A stretch of DNA of 21,744 nt from Acidobacteriota bacterium (GTDB taxonomy: Bacteria > Acidobacteriota > Terriglobia > Terriglobales > Acidobacteriaceae): the NCBI GenBank assembly GCA_023441255.1, contig JAEZPW010000005.1:1-21744 (forward strand), written 5' to 3'. Each line of letters opens with the position of its first letter. Within the stretch, counting starts at the first letter, position 1. Both the position numbers and the translations under genes were made by a program. A model generated the notes under the pieces. It saw nothing but the letters and a program-made list of their open reading frames with translations, was not told where the DNA came from and searched no databases. Of the stretch, positions 7,280 to 14,097 are shown in pieces.

Positions 7280-7864
7280 TTATGAATCCTGCGTGCTGCG
7301 CTTTTCCTCGCTGCTCAGCGGAGCGTCCAACTCAAGCATTCCTTCTGGCAGCGACATCACAATGCGCTTCGCGTCGAGATCGGCGTTCACCACGTACTCC
7401 GTCGCGAAGGGAACCAGGTATTCCTTCTCCTGCATCCCGTGGCGTCCCTTGATCACCAGTAACGGGGCCTCGCCCGCACCGAACGTCACATCGACGATGC
7501 TGCCAATCTCACGTTCACCGCTTGGTCCGGTTGCGATAACACGGCAACCCTGCAAATCGCTGATGTAAACGGCTCCGGGCTCCAAGCCAGCGCGTTCCTC
7601 GCGCCGAACCTGAACTTCATGGCCCACCAGGCGTTCAGCGTCCGAAATGCACTCCACGTCAGCGAACTTCAGGACGATCCGCCCCTTATGGCCCCAGAAC
7701 TCCTGTAGTCGCACTTGACGACGGCTTCCGTCCGGAGCAAGGACAAACAGGTCCTTCCGCTTCTCAAACAACTCGGGAAAATCCGTGTGAAGATCGGCAG
7801 CTACTTCGCCGCGCCGGCCCTGCGACTTCACAATGCGCGCGATCGTTATAAACTGGTCGCTTAT
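7280..7864 (-). CDS. rimM: 16S rRNA processing protein RimM, apparent AUA start
   Basis: Binds ribosomal protein S19 and helps mature the 3' domain of 30S subunits. The sequence has the RimM N domain (ITIARIVKSQGRRGEVA) and the C-terminal PRC-barrel (VYISDLQGCRVI, EIGSIVDVTFG, KEYLVPFATEYV). The first conventional codon in frame is GTG 7829-7831, but using it removes ITIARI, the first beta strand of the fold. The frame runs open upstream into the KH gene with no ATG, GTG or TTG. The best start is therefore ATA at 7862-7864. It is preceded by GGAG (7873-7876) with 8-base spacing and overlaps the KH stop as ATAA. The product would be 194 residues starting M-S-D-Q-F-I-T-I. A G-to-A change, or a sequencing error, from the common ATGA overlap would explain this. 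Confidence 0.9.
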   Translation of the reverse strand: MSDQFITIARIVKSQGRRGEVAADLHTDFPELFEKRKDLFVLAPDGSRRQVRLQEFWGHKGRIVLKFADVECISDAERLVGHEVQVRREERAGLEPGAVYISDLQGCRVIATGPSGEREIGSIVDVTFGAGEAPLLVIKGRHGMQEKEYLVPFATEYVVNADLDAKRIVMSLPEGMLELDAPLSSEEKRSTQDS

Positions 7865-8115
7865 TCCAGGATCTCCAGCGAAAAGCGCTTGCGCAACTTC
7901 GTGCCGGCCGCTCCGAGGATCGTCCTCATGGACCGCGCAGTTCGTCCCTGTTTGCCAATGACCTTGCCCAAATCGCCTGCGCCGACGCGCAGTTCTAAAA
8001 CAGTCCCCTGTTCGTCGTCGACAGATTCGACGGTGACGTCGTCCGGTTGGTCGACCAGGGCTTTCGCGATCTGTTCAACAAGGACCCGCGGATCACCGTT
8101 CTGCTCGCCGCTCAT
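7861..8115 (-). CDS. khpA: KH-domain RNA-binding protein (KhpA/YlqC family)
   Basis: A small single-KH-domain protein of 84 residues. Its GKVIGKQGRTA segment contains the GxxG nucleic-acid-binding loop GKQG (54-57), flanked by the expected helices. Family members bind RNA, often with KhpB, and act in cell-envelope and small-RNA regulation in other bacteria; the role here is inferred. The ATG at 8113-8115 is preferred over the adjacent TTG 8118 because AGGAG lies 8 bases before it. A 6-bp hairpin (8130-8145, AGCGCC/GGCGCT) sits between rpsP and this SD and may tune its translation. Its TAA stop overlaps the proposed rimM start. Location between rpsP and rimM is the standard arrangement. Confidence 0.93.
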   Translation of the reverse strand: MSGEQNGDPRVLVEQIAKALVDQPDDVTVESVDDEQGTVLELRVGAGDLGKVIGKQGRTARSMRTILGAAGTKLRKRFSLEILE

Positions 8116-8156
8116 CAAGCTTGCTCCTGAGCGCCCAATGGCGCTTTAGCGGGCTG

Positions 8157-8405
8157 CTACGCGGCGCTTCCAGCGGTCGCGGCTGACTTGGCGAGCAAGC
8201 GGGCGACGGTTTCAGACATCTGCGCGCCCTTGGAACGCCAATACTCGATCCGATCGAGTTTCAAGTCGATGCTGGTCGGATTCGTACGGGGATTGTAGGT
8301 GCCAACCACTTCCACTGAACGGCCGTCGCGGGCGCGCTCCTTTTCAATCACCACGATTCGGTAGTGCGGCTGTTTCTTCGCGCCACGGCGCGACAGACGA
8401 ATCAT
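8157..8405 (-). CDS. rpsP: 30S ribosomal protein S16
   Basis: Structural protein of the 30S 5' domain and the first gene of the translation cluster. The 82-residue product starts MIRLSRRGAKKQPHYRIVV and includes DGRSVEVVGTYNPR and DRIEYWRSKGAQMSETV, all diagnostic of S16. The start is ATG 8403-8405. The nearest good SD-like sequence (AGGAAAGGA) lies about 18 bases upstream, closer to an in-frame GTG two codons earlier (8409-8411), so the start could be shifted by two residues. The longer upstream open frame (to 8492) shows no conservation and is discarded. A promoter-like pair lies at 8464-8492. Confidence 0.97.
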   Translation of the reverse strand: MIRLSRRGAKKQPHYRIVVIEKERARDGRSVEVVGTYNPRTNPTSIDLKLDRIEYWRSKGAQMSETVARLLAKSAATAGSAA

Positions 8406-8463
8406 TAACACAGTAAATCGGTGTCCTTTCCTGCTTAGCCTTTGAGGGGTAAGACAAATACTT

Positions 8464-8492
8464 ATTATTGCGGAAGTTGGGAGACTTGGCAA
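8464..8492 (-). promoter_or_regulatory. Putative sigma-70-type promoter of the rpsP operon
   Basis: On the minus strand, TTGCCA (8492-8487) and AATAAT (8469-8464) are separated by 17 bases. Each matches the consensus hexamer at about five positions. Transcription would start near 8457, giving a leader of about 50 bases before rpsP. The assignment rests on sequence match and position only. Confidence 0.4.
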
Positions 8493-8584
8493 CTACTCTG
8501 AGAGCGCCTGTGGTTGCTCGATTCTGCCCACACATTCTGCTGTAATCTTATCAGCTGTGCGAAATCCGACACGCGAGGCCTCCT

Positions 8585-9124
8585 TTGCGAAAGCTGGCGA
8601 TCATTTGCATTCTGGCTGTATTGGCAACCTGTTACGCAGCCCCAGATGCATGGGCCGCCGGCAAACCCCTTGAACGCTATACGATTCTGGTGATCCGCAA
8701 ATTCGCCGTCGCCCCAGACCTGGTCGCGAAAGACGGCTTTCCTGAGGGATATGAAGACGTGCTGCAGAAGACCCTCCTCGCGAGACTGCTCACGGAGAGC
8801 ATTTTCCCGCAAGTTATTGAAGGCTCCGAAAATACCGGCTCTCCGACGCAACAGGTAGTCGTAATGGAAGGTCAGGTTACAGAGTTTGCGAAGGGAAGCC
8901 GCGCGGCCAGGGTTGCCGTTGGGTACGGCGCCGGCTCAGCCAAAGTCAAGGTTGCGTTGATCTTTCGCGACATGGCAACGCAAGAGGAAGTCCTCCGCCT
9001 GGAGCAGACTGGCCGCTACGTCGGTTTCGGAAACGTAACTGGAGGTTCGGCTGACACCGCACGCAACGAGTCCGCCCGAAAGTTGATCGATGGGCTGGTA
9101 AAGCAGATCAAGTCCGCCCACTGA
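8585..9124 (+). CDS. Exported DUF4410-like protein
   Basis: A 179-residue protein with a clear Sec signal peptide: MRKLAIICILAVLATCYAA followed by a likely cleavage site after AWA at about residue 24. The mature domain resembles DUF4410. It has an early ILVIRKFAV strand, a GSRAARVAVGYGAGSAKVKV stretch rich in small residues, then FRDMATQEEV and a C-terminal helix ending KQIKSAH. The family's function is not known; members are periplasmic or outer-membrane associated. Cys16 lies inside the signal and does not make a good lipobox. It starts at TTG 8585, with GAGG about 6 bases upstream; no ATG is available before the signal peptide. It is divergent from rpsP across 179 bases. Confidence 0.8.
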   Translation: MRKLAIICILAVLATCYAAPDAWAAGKPLERYTILVIRKFAVAPDLVAKDGFPEGYEDVLQKTLLARLLTESIFPQVIEGSENTGSPTQQVVVMEGQVTEFAKGSRAARVAVGYGAGSAKVKVALIFRDMATQEEVLRLEQTGRYVGFGNVTGGSADTARNESARKLIDGLVKQIKSAH

Positions 9125-9249
9125 ACGTTCTTCTGTTCAGCGCAATTTTGCCCTGATTCTGGCGCACACGCATCTGGGCGCGAGCGCCAGATGACGGCAG
9201 TGCTGCACACGCGGACCTCAGCGAAATCCCGCTCAAGAACGAAGCCGCT

Positions 9250-10218
9250 CTATGAATTGCCGAGCTTGAAGATAGGCTCCGCGCCTTTCGCTCCAGCCAT
9301 CAAGCTTGCGGTCTCCTTCTCGTCCAGGGGCGCATACTGACTCGCGACGTCCATTGCCAGGCGGAAATACTTTTCTTCCCCGGGCGGTACGGCGGCCGTG
9401 ATGGGGTGCGACAGCGTCCAGCGAAGTCCGAGCGACGCCTGAGCCGGGAAGTCGGTCGGCTCATACCAGCACTTCGGGTTGGGGTGATCCTTCTTGAGGT
9501 GCTCGGGCCACACGCCGCGCGCCATGGCCTTGATCGCCAAAATACCCATATTCTTCGCTCGCGCCTTTTCCAACACCTGCGGTCCAAAGTTCGCCTGCGA
9601 GAAGAGCACGAAATTGACAGGGAACAGTATGGTGTCAAAGTCGAAGCGATCCATTGCCGCGAGCGCAGTCTCGACCGAGTGCGCGGAGAAACCAATGTGA
9701 CGGATTTTCCCCGCCTTCTTCGCCGCCAGAAATGTTTCCATGGCGCCGCCCGGTCCCATGATCTGCTCCAGTTCTGCCATCTTCGTCAACGCGTGGAACT
9801 GATACAGATCAAAGTGATCGGTTTGCAGCATCCTCAACGACTGATCCAGTTCACGCTGAGATCCGTCCTTGGATCTCTCCGTCGTCTTGCATGCGAGAAA
9901 GCATCGGTCGCGATAAGGCTTCAACGCAGGACCCAGGCGATCTTGCGCATTGCCGTAGGAAGGCGCGACATCGAAGTAGTTGATGCCACGATCGAAAGCC
10001 TCAGCCACGACGTTGTTCGCGTGCTGCTGCTCGACGTTCATTACGACGACGCCGCCCAGCGCAATGACCGACAGTTCGTCGCCGGTTTTTCCGAGTTTGC
10101 GCCGGGGAATGGCCTTGTGGCCCTTGTTTTCAGCCTCAGCGAAAGGCGCTAATGTCTTATCTCCAGCCGCAACAGCCGCCGCAGCAACAGTGCCCTTGAT
10201 GAAATCGCGTCTGTCCAT
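9250..10218 (-). CDS. Tat-exported aldo/keto reductase
   Basis: NAD(P)H-dependent oxidoreductase of the AKR superfamily. The N-terminus MDRRDFIKG carries the twin-arginine motif (RRxFxK) followed by a hydrophobic Ala-rich stretch, so the folded, cofactor-loaded enzyme is probably exported by Tat. The catalytic tetrad can be placed at D83 and Y88 (FDVAPSYGNAQ), K111 (FLACKT) and H142 (LYQFHAL). The C-terminal half keeps the TIM-barrel pattern, with GFSAHS, FPVNFV and LAIKAMARG. The second ATG (10216-10218) is chosen because GGGAAG lies about 7 bases before it; ATG 10224 would touch that SD. It is 322 residues long. The substrate is unknown. It appears monocistronic, and no oxidoreductase partner is adjacent. 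Confidence 0.9.
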   Translation of the reverse strand: MDRRDFIKGTVAAAAVAAGDKTLAPFAEAENKGHKAIPRRKLGKTGDELSVIALGGVVVMNVEQQHANNVVAEAFDRGINYFDVAPSYGNAQDRLGPALKPYRDRCFLACKTTERSKDGSQRELDQSLRMLQTDHFDLYQFHALTKMAELEQIMGPGGAMETFLAAKKAGKIRHIGFSAHSVETALAAMDRFDFDTILFPVNFVLFSQANFGPQVLEKARAKNMGILAIKAMARGVWPEHLKKDHPNPKCWYEPTDFPAQASLGLRWTLSHPITAAVPPGEEKYFRLAMDVASQYAPLDEKETASLMAGAKGAEPIFKLGNS

Positions 10219-10343
10219 AAGCATCTTCCCGGGTCATCATGTGATAGTCACAGCACGGATCGGATTACCTGGTATCGCAACCTTCAGAAGAGATCCTACT
10301 ACTGTTCGTATTTATATCGTATCGTTTGCTCTCAATGGGTCGG

Positions 10344-12023
10344 TCACTTGCGTGAGAGAGCACCCAAGCCGGGCGAGTAGAGACGCACATTCTCGGCGCG
10401 CTGAATTTCGATCAGGGCGACCCATTCGCCGTCCCGGCTTGCTTCGTAGACGATACGTCCACCTAACATGCGCGCCGCAAGCTGGGGAGGAATGTCCTGA
10501 TGGTAGTCGAAGAACCGTTCCTGCAGCCGACGCCAAAAGGGGGATCCGAACATCGGGCGGGCCGGTTCGTACTTGGTCGAAAAAACGTAAACCAGATCGA
10601 ATTGTGACGCCTCTTGCGCCGCCAACTGCATTTGCGGCAAAGAGAAATTGTCGATGCGCAGTACTCGAATCGGGCGGGACACATAGCCCAGCCACGGACG
10701 GGTAAGTTCGTCGGAAGCAGGCCACGCCGTCAACACACGAGCATCCGCATACTTCTGGCTGATCACATCTGACGCCTGCTTGTGCAGCCGCACGTAATCC
10801 GCGTACGTAAGATTATCTTCGGGAGCGATGCGGTATGGAGGATTGACCAGCAGCGCCAGCACGAACGTCGCTACGATCGCCACGATGGCCCAAGGCCACC
10901 AGCGCACTCGCCGGCGCAACGTCGATACGGCCACGATGATCACCAGGGGCACCACCGGCAACATATAGCGCGCAATCACAGCGCCGCCCACGACTGCCAG
11001 CATGAAGATGTACGCCAGGATCAGGAGCCCGAACACGATTTGCACCGGGATCGAGATACGCCGCCGCTCCTCTGAAATGGCGGCGCCGGAAACCGCTAAA
11101 CTCTCGCGCAGAGGGGAATACAGCATTGCCATCCCTGCCGCGATGGTGAGTACGAACAGGTTCTCGTAGCCGAACGCATGCCAGAAGCGCTGCACCAGTG
11201 CCAAAACAAAACGAAGCGGATCCGCTGTTGCGGAGACGTTATAACGGAAGAACTCAGGATTGCCGAAGAATACCCCCGTTCGCACCCGGTGGAAGATGAA
11301 CCACGCCGCGAGCGGTAACGCGGATACAAGCAACGACAGCGACCTCAGCCACGAGACGCGCTCGAAAGGCGCGAGAGACGATACGTACCACACCGTGTCT
11401 CCTGACCCCATTCGCGGCTTCCAAAACCGCCCCAGCGCAATTCGCTCCCATGCGAAGAGCACGAGTGGTGCGACAATGGCGGTCTCTTTTGAAATCCCGG
11501 CGAGAGCAAAAAAGACAACGGCGCGCCAGCGGTGGTCCTGCAGATACGAAGCGAGTCCCCAAAACGTGAACGCTGCGGCCGCGACATCCAGATGGGCGAG
11601 CGAACTTTGTGCGAACCAGACGGGGTAAATGGCGGTGAGCGCGGTTGCTGCTACCGCGACCGGAACGTTTGCCACCAGCTTCGCGAGTCGATATACACCC
11701 ACCAGCCCAAAAGCGGCGATCATCAACATGGCCGTGCGCGTCATGGCTGGCGTGTACGCCGAAAACTCCCACCAGAAAGCCAGCCATGCCATCACCAGCG
11801 GCGGATGCCCGCTGCTGAGAGTGGATGTCGGGATCAACTGGCCATGGAGCCACAGGTCTCGTGCCGCTGGAATGTAGTATCCGGCCTCGTCCCAGAAATA
11901 GGGCAGGCGTAACAGCGGACCATGCAGAGCCCAGGTCACGGTGAAGATCAGTGCGAACAAGGCAAACGCCGGCACACGAAGGCTTGGCGCCGTCTGTTCG
12001 GAGACCTTCCTAACTCTCAGCAT
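10344..12023 (-). CDS. Polytopic membrane glycosyltransferase, GT39/ArnT-like (GT-C fold)
   Basis: A 559-residue integral membrane protein with about ten hydrophobic segments in the first 400 residues and a soluble C-terminal domain of about 130 residues. The first extracytoplasmic loop has the acidic pair D45-E46 (PYFWDEAGYY), the usual catalytic position of GT-C enzymes. It is followed by GHPPL (72-76) and a HLD motif (144-146) in QSSLAHLDVAAAAF, both common in the PMT/ArnT family. Such enzymes transfer sugars from polyprenyl-phosphate carriers to proteins or lipids on the periplasmic side. The acceptor is unknown. The start ATG 12021-12023 lies 7 bases after the DUF3467 stop, so the two are almost certainly co-transcribed. 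Confidence 0.85.
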   Translation of the reverse strand: MLRVRKVSEQTAPSLRVPAFALFALIFTVTWALHGPLLRLPYFWDEAGYYIPAARDLWLHGQLIPTSTLSSGHPPLVMAWLAFWWEFSAYTPAMTRTAMLMIAAFGLVGVYRLAKLVANVPVAVAATALTAIYPVWFAQSSLAHLDVAAAAFTFWGLASYLQDHRWRAVVFFALAGISKETAIVAPLVLFAWERIALGRFWKPRMGSGDTVWYVSSLAPFERVSWLRSLSLLVSALPLAAWFIFHRVRTGVFFGNPEFFRYNVSATADPLRFVLALVQRFWHAFGYENLFVLTIAAGMAMLYSPLRESLAVSGAAISEERRRISIPVQIVFGLLILAYIFMLAVVGGAVIARYMLPVVPLVIIVAVSTLRRRVRWWPWAIVAIVATFVLALLVNPPYRIAPEDNLTYADYVRLHKQASDVISQKYADARVLTAWPASDELTRPWLGYVSRPIRVLRIDNFSLPQMQLAAQEASQFDLVYVFSTKYEPARPMFGSPFWRRLQERFFDYHQDIPPQLAARMLGGRIVYEASRDGEWVALIEIQRAENVRLYSPGLGALSRK

Positions 12024-12030
12024 CGCGAGA

Positions 12031-12327
12031 TCAGTTCAACTGACCCGGCATTGCCATCTTGGGGTCAAGCTTGATTTCGCCGAAAGTGGCTTCATAACTC
12101 GTGACGTTCTGCTCGAGGATGCGCATGAGAGCCTTTGCTTGTTGCGGGCTGAGGTAAACGCCCTGAAAGTTTCTGATCTCCACTTCCGTTTCGCTCTGCT
12201 GTTGCAACGTCCCGAATACCAGAAAGAAGTCCCACACGCTGACGCGCACCTGCACGCTGTTCGCGTAGCTCTCGCGGTAGTCGTTCGTGGCGGTCAACTT
12301 GATCGTGGGTTGATTCTGCATCGCCAT
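12031..12327 (-). CDS. DUF3467 family protein
   Basis: A 98-residue soluble protein matching the DUF3467 pattern: ESYANSVQVRVSVWDFFLVFG, followed by EVEIRNFQGVYLSPQQAKALMRIL and a final helix. The function of the family is unknown; members are small cytoplasmic proteins often described as having a bacterial or phage-related beta fold. The start ATG 12325-12327 has a strong SD (GAGGAGAG, about 7-base spacing). It is the first gene of a two-gene unit with the GT39-like glycosyltransferase 7 bases downstream. Whether it helps that enzyme or is merely co-expressed cannot be told. Its promoter probably lies in the inverted repeat at 12403-12435. Confidence 0.85.
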   Translation of the reverse strand: MAMQNQPTIKLTATNDYRESYANSVQVRVSVWDFFLVFGTLQQQSETEVEIRNFQGVYLSPQQAKALMRILEQNVTSYEATFGEIKLDPKMAMPGQLN

Positions 12328-12402
12328 TTGCGTTTCTCTCCTCGAACACCAGACAGTACAAGGTAAATCAATGCTGTCTAACTGACTACAGTCGAAACCA
12401 CT

Positions 12403-12435
12403 ATTGCACGAGGCTGGTCAGGAACTTGCAATAAT
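12403..12435. promoter_or_regulatory. Inverted repeat with possible face-to-face promoters
   Basis: ATTGCA (12403-12408) and TGCAAT (12427-12432) form a perfect inverted repeat with an 18-base spacer. On the minus strand this gives TTGCAA, 17 bases, TGCAAT upstream of the DUF3467 gene. On the plus strand it gives TTGCAC, 17 bases, TGCAAT, overlapping a better extended -10, TGcAATAAT (12427-12435), upstream of the Ser/Gly-rich gene. Either it is a shared promoter region or it is a regulator site. The hexamers are imperfect, especially TGCAAT as a -10. Confidence 0.35.
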
Positions 12436-12521
12436 GTTCAGAGCTGCGGCAACATTTCGAGCACACAGCCATCTAAGTCTGAGCCACTTCCAGAAGATCA
12501 GAAGAAATAAGAGGAGTGTAC

Positions 12522-12896
12522 ATGCGTAAGATTGCTTTGACAGCAGCAACACTGCTGGTTGCGGGATCGCTTGCCATTGCTCAGTCGTCTGCCGGTTCAG
12601 CCCAGTCGGATCAGACAGGCGGAACGTCTGGTTCTACTACCAGCGGTCAGTCGAGCGGCAGCACGAGTGGTTCGTCGTCTTCCGGTTCCAGCAATGTCGG
12701 CAGTAGTCAGCAGAGCGGCGGCACCAGCGACACCGGTACCGCAACCGAATCCGGCACGAAGAAAAAGAAGAGCAAGAAGCACCACAAGAAGGACTCGTCC
12801 CAGACCGGAGACCAGACGAGCACCTCTGGCTCTAGCACGGGTACCGGTTCTTCGAGTTCCGGCAGTTCGTCCCAGCAGAATCCGCCTGAGCGGTAA
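12522..12896 (+). CDS. Low-complexity Ser/Gly/Thr-rich exported protein with a Lys/His patch
   Basis: A 124-residue protein. A clean Sec signal (MRKIALTAATLLVAGSLAIAQ) is followed by a mature part made almost wholly of Ser, Gly, Thr and Gln. A single basic cluster sits at about 80-90 (KKKKSKKHHKK). There is no Cys, no folded-domain signature and no exact tandem unit, so it is probably disordered in the periplasm or outside the cell. The start ATG 12522-12524 is fixed by GAGGAG 5 bases upstream; the in-frame GTG at 12516 lies inside that SD. It has its own putative promoter (12427-12435) and a good terminator, so it is a single-gene unit. The function is unknown; possibilities include a polyanion- or surface-binding protein. 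Confidence 0.8.
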   Translation: MRKIALTAATLLVAGSLAIAQSSAGSAQSDQTGGTSGSTTSGQSSGSTSGSSSSGSSNVGSSQQSGGTSDTGTATESGTKKKKSKKHHKKDSSQTGDQTSTSGSSTGTGSSSSGSSSQQNPPER

Positions 12897-12913
12897 TTCT
12901 GTCCGACAACATC

Positions 12914-12962
12914 AGGCGGTGTTCGGGAAGCCTGCCTTCCAGGAAGCCGCCTTGTTTTTTTT
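12914..12962 (+). terminator. Intrinsic terminator after the Ser/Gly-rich gene
   Basis: AGGCGG (12914-12919) pairs with CCGCCT (12947-12952). An inner GGAAG/CTTCC hairpin lies between them, and eight T residues follow (12955-12962). It begins 17 bases after the stop codon at 12894-12896. Confidence 0.75.
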
Positions 12963-13052
12963 CTGGGCCGCTACCTTTATGTCACATCGACAGACTTGGT
13001 GTGACATCGACTCGGGTCGCACAACTACAAATCGACGTGGCTGAGTGAGATC

Positions 13053-13433
13053 TCACTCTCGGTCCCTGAAACGGATGATTCTGCGGCGGTCTCTTTTGGT
13101 GGGTCGACCTTCTGGAGCGGGGCTGAACTTCATGAGGGCCTTGCGTTCCTCTGCCAAGCGCAGCCGCGCTTCACGGCTTTCATCAGTTTCGCGATAGAGC
13201 GTCTGCGCGACGGCAGCTGGGCCGCGCATAGCGCTTAACGATAGAACCTCTACGTGGAAGTCACCGGATTCTGTCGTGACGCGCAGCCAATCGCCGGCGC
13301 GGATTTCCCGGGCAGGTTTGGCCGGCTGCTCATTGCATCGGACCCTGCCCAGATCGCAGGCTCTCGCAGCCAAGGCTCGCGTTTTGAAAAACCGCGCGGC
13401 CCAGAGCCACTTATCGACTCGTATGCTAGTCAT
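13053..13433 (-). CDS. hslR: S4-domain RNA-binding protein, Hsp15-like
   Basis: Hsp15 binds free 50S subunits that still carry a nascent chain on tRNA and helps recycle them after stalled translation. This 126-residue protein begins MTSIRVDKWLWAARFFKTR, the S4 signature in its Hsp15 form. It continues through RACDLGRVRCNEQPAKPAREIRAGD, and has the Arg/Lys-rich tail GRPTKRDRRRIIRFRDRE typical of the family. The ATG at 13431-13433 is used; a TTG start at 13457 would add eight non-conserved residues. No good SD is visible. It lies about 90 bases downstream of the tRNA-Leu gene on the same strand, so the two may share a transcript. Confidence 0.9.
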   Translation of the reverse strand: MTSIRVDKWLWAARFFKTRALAARACDLGRVRCNEQPAKPAREIRAGDWLRVTTESGDFHVEVLSLSAMRGPAAVAQTLYRETDESREARLRLAEERKALMKFSPAPEGRPTKRDRRRIIRFRDRE

Positions 13434-13524
13434 GAGTTCAGCAGCAATGATGTTCAATCAGGATTTAAATGCGGTCACTTCGGCGTCCTGCACTTGAGGC
13501 AAGCCCCTGCATTACCAGAGCCGT

Positions 13525-13609
13525 TGGTGCGAAAGGGGGGACTCGAACCCCCACGGGTTTCCCCGCCAGATCCTAAGTCTGGTGCGTCTGCCAGTTCCGC
13601 CACTTTCGC
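13525..13609 (-). tRNA. tRNA-Leu (anticodon UAG)
   Basis: Read on the minus strand from 13609, the acceptor arm GCGAAAG (13609-13603) pairs with CTTTCGC (13535-13529). Discriminator A and an encoded CCA (13527-13525) follow. The anticodon arm is CCAGA-CTTAGGA-TCTGG, giving anticodon TAG with G37. A long variable arm (GCGGGGAAACCCGT) and T arm GGGGG-TTCGAGT-CCCCC complete the class II Leu fold. It decodes CUN codons, mainly CUA. Confidence 0.96.
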
Positions 13610-14097
13610 ATTCCAAGCACGTCGCGTTCATCGTTCGCCAGCGGAGATGAAACAAACATCGGTTGCAACTGCTTCTTAATTGTGCCACGGTTCCCAACAC
13701 GATACCAGACGTCAAGATTGCGCGCATTGCTGTAACAATCGCCGACGCCCCACTCACCGCTGCCAAGCAGGTCCAGCATCTCAAGCGATGTGGTGTTGAA
13801 GCAGGCTTTGCAAATGGTCGCTTGACGCTCGAAGCTCGCTCCGCTCAACCTGCCATTCGATTCAATTCACCTTTTTCCTTCCCAACACTCATGCGCCTGT
13901 CTGGGGTGCTCCGCAAAAGGCTTTCCGTGGAACACCTCTGTTGTGCAACGACTCGTGCTGATTCCCGTTGCGGGAATGGCGCAAGAGGGCGCGATTCTTT
14001 TATTTACTCCGAACGTGATGCGGGTCGCACACATCTCACTGAAATTATGGAGCAGGTTTGACTAAAATCGCTTTGCGCGCTGTATGGAACTGACCCA
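13610..14097. other. 488-base intergenic stretch between tRNA-Leu and the UbiB-like gene
   Basis: No gene is supported. The longest frame (13663-14061, +) begins with TTG, lacks an SD and has no recognisable or compositionally protein-like sequence. One compact hairpin is present, ATTCCCG-TTG-CGGGAAT (13961-13977), without a following T-run. A promoter-like TTGACT/TGTATG pair lies at 14058-14086. The tRNA promoter must lie near 13610-13680 on the minus strand but is not clear. Confidence 0.5.
14058..14086 (+). promoter_or_regulatory. Putative promoter immediately before the UbiB-like gene
   Basis: TTGACT (14058-14063) and TGTATG (14081-14086) are separated by 17 bases. Transcription would start near 14093, only about five bases before ATG 14098, which also lacks a good SD. 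This suggests leaderless or near-leaderless translation if the promoter is real. The -10 match is modest. Confidence 0.3.

Noticed and set aside
8406..8492. Upstream extension of rpsP
   Set aside because: S16 begins at MIRLSRRG. The extra residues come from the leader and promoter region.
9171..9193. Imperfect hairpin CATCTGG/CCAGATG between the DUF4410 and aldo/keto reductase genes
   Set aside because: No T-run on either strand and it is not adjacent to a stop codon, so there is too little to call a terminator.
9406..10152. 248-codon plus-strand frame opposite the aldo/keto reductase
   Set aside because: It lies wholly antisense to a gene with an intact catalytic tetrad and is an effect of GC-rich codon use. 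The same holds for the long frame at 6799-7452 opposite trmD.
13573..13848. Minus-strand frame containing RKWRNWQTHQT
   Set aside because: The characteristic peptide is the translated tRNA-Leu sequence, a familiar annotation artefact.
13663..14061. 132-codon open frame between tRNA-Leu and the UbiB-like gene
   Set aside because: TTG start without SD, no recognisable motif, and composition unlike the neighbouring proteins.
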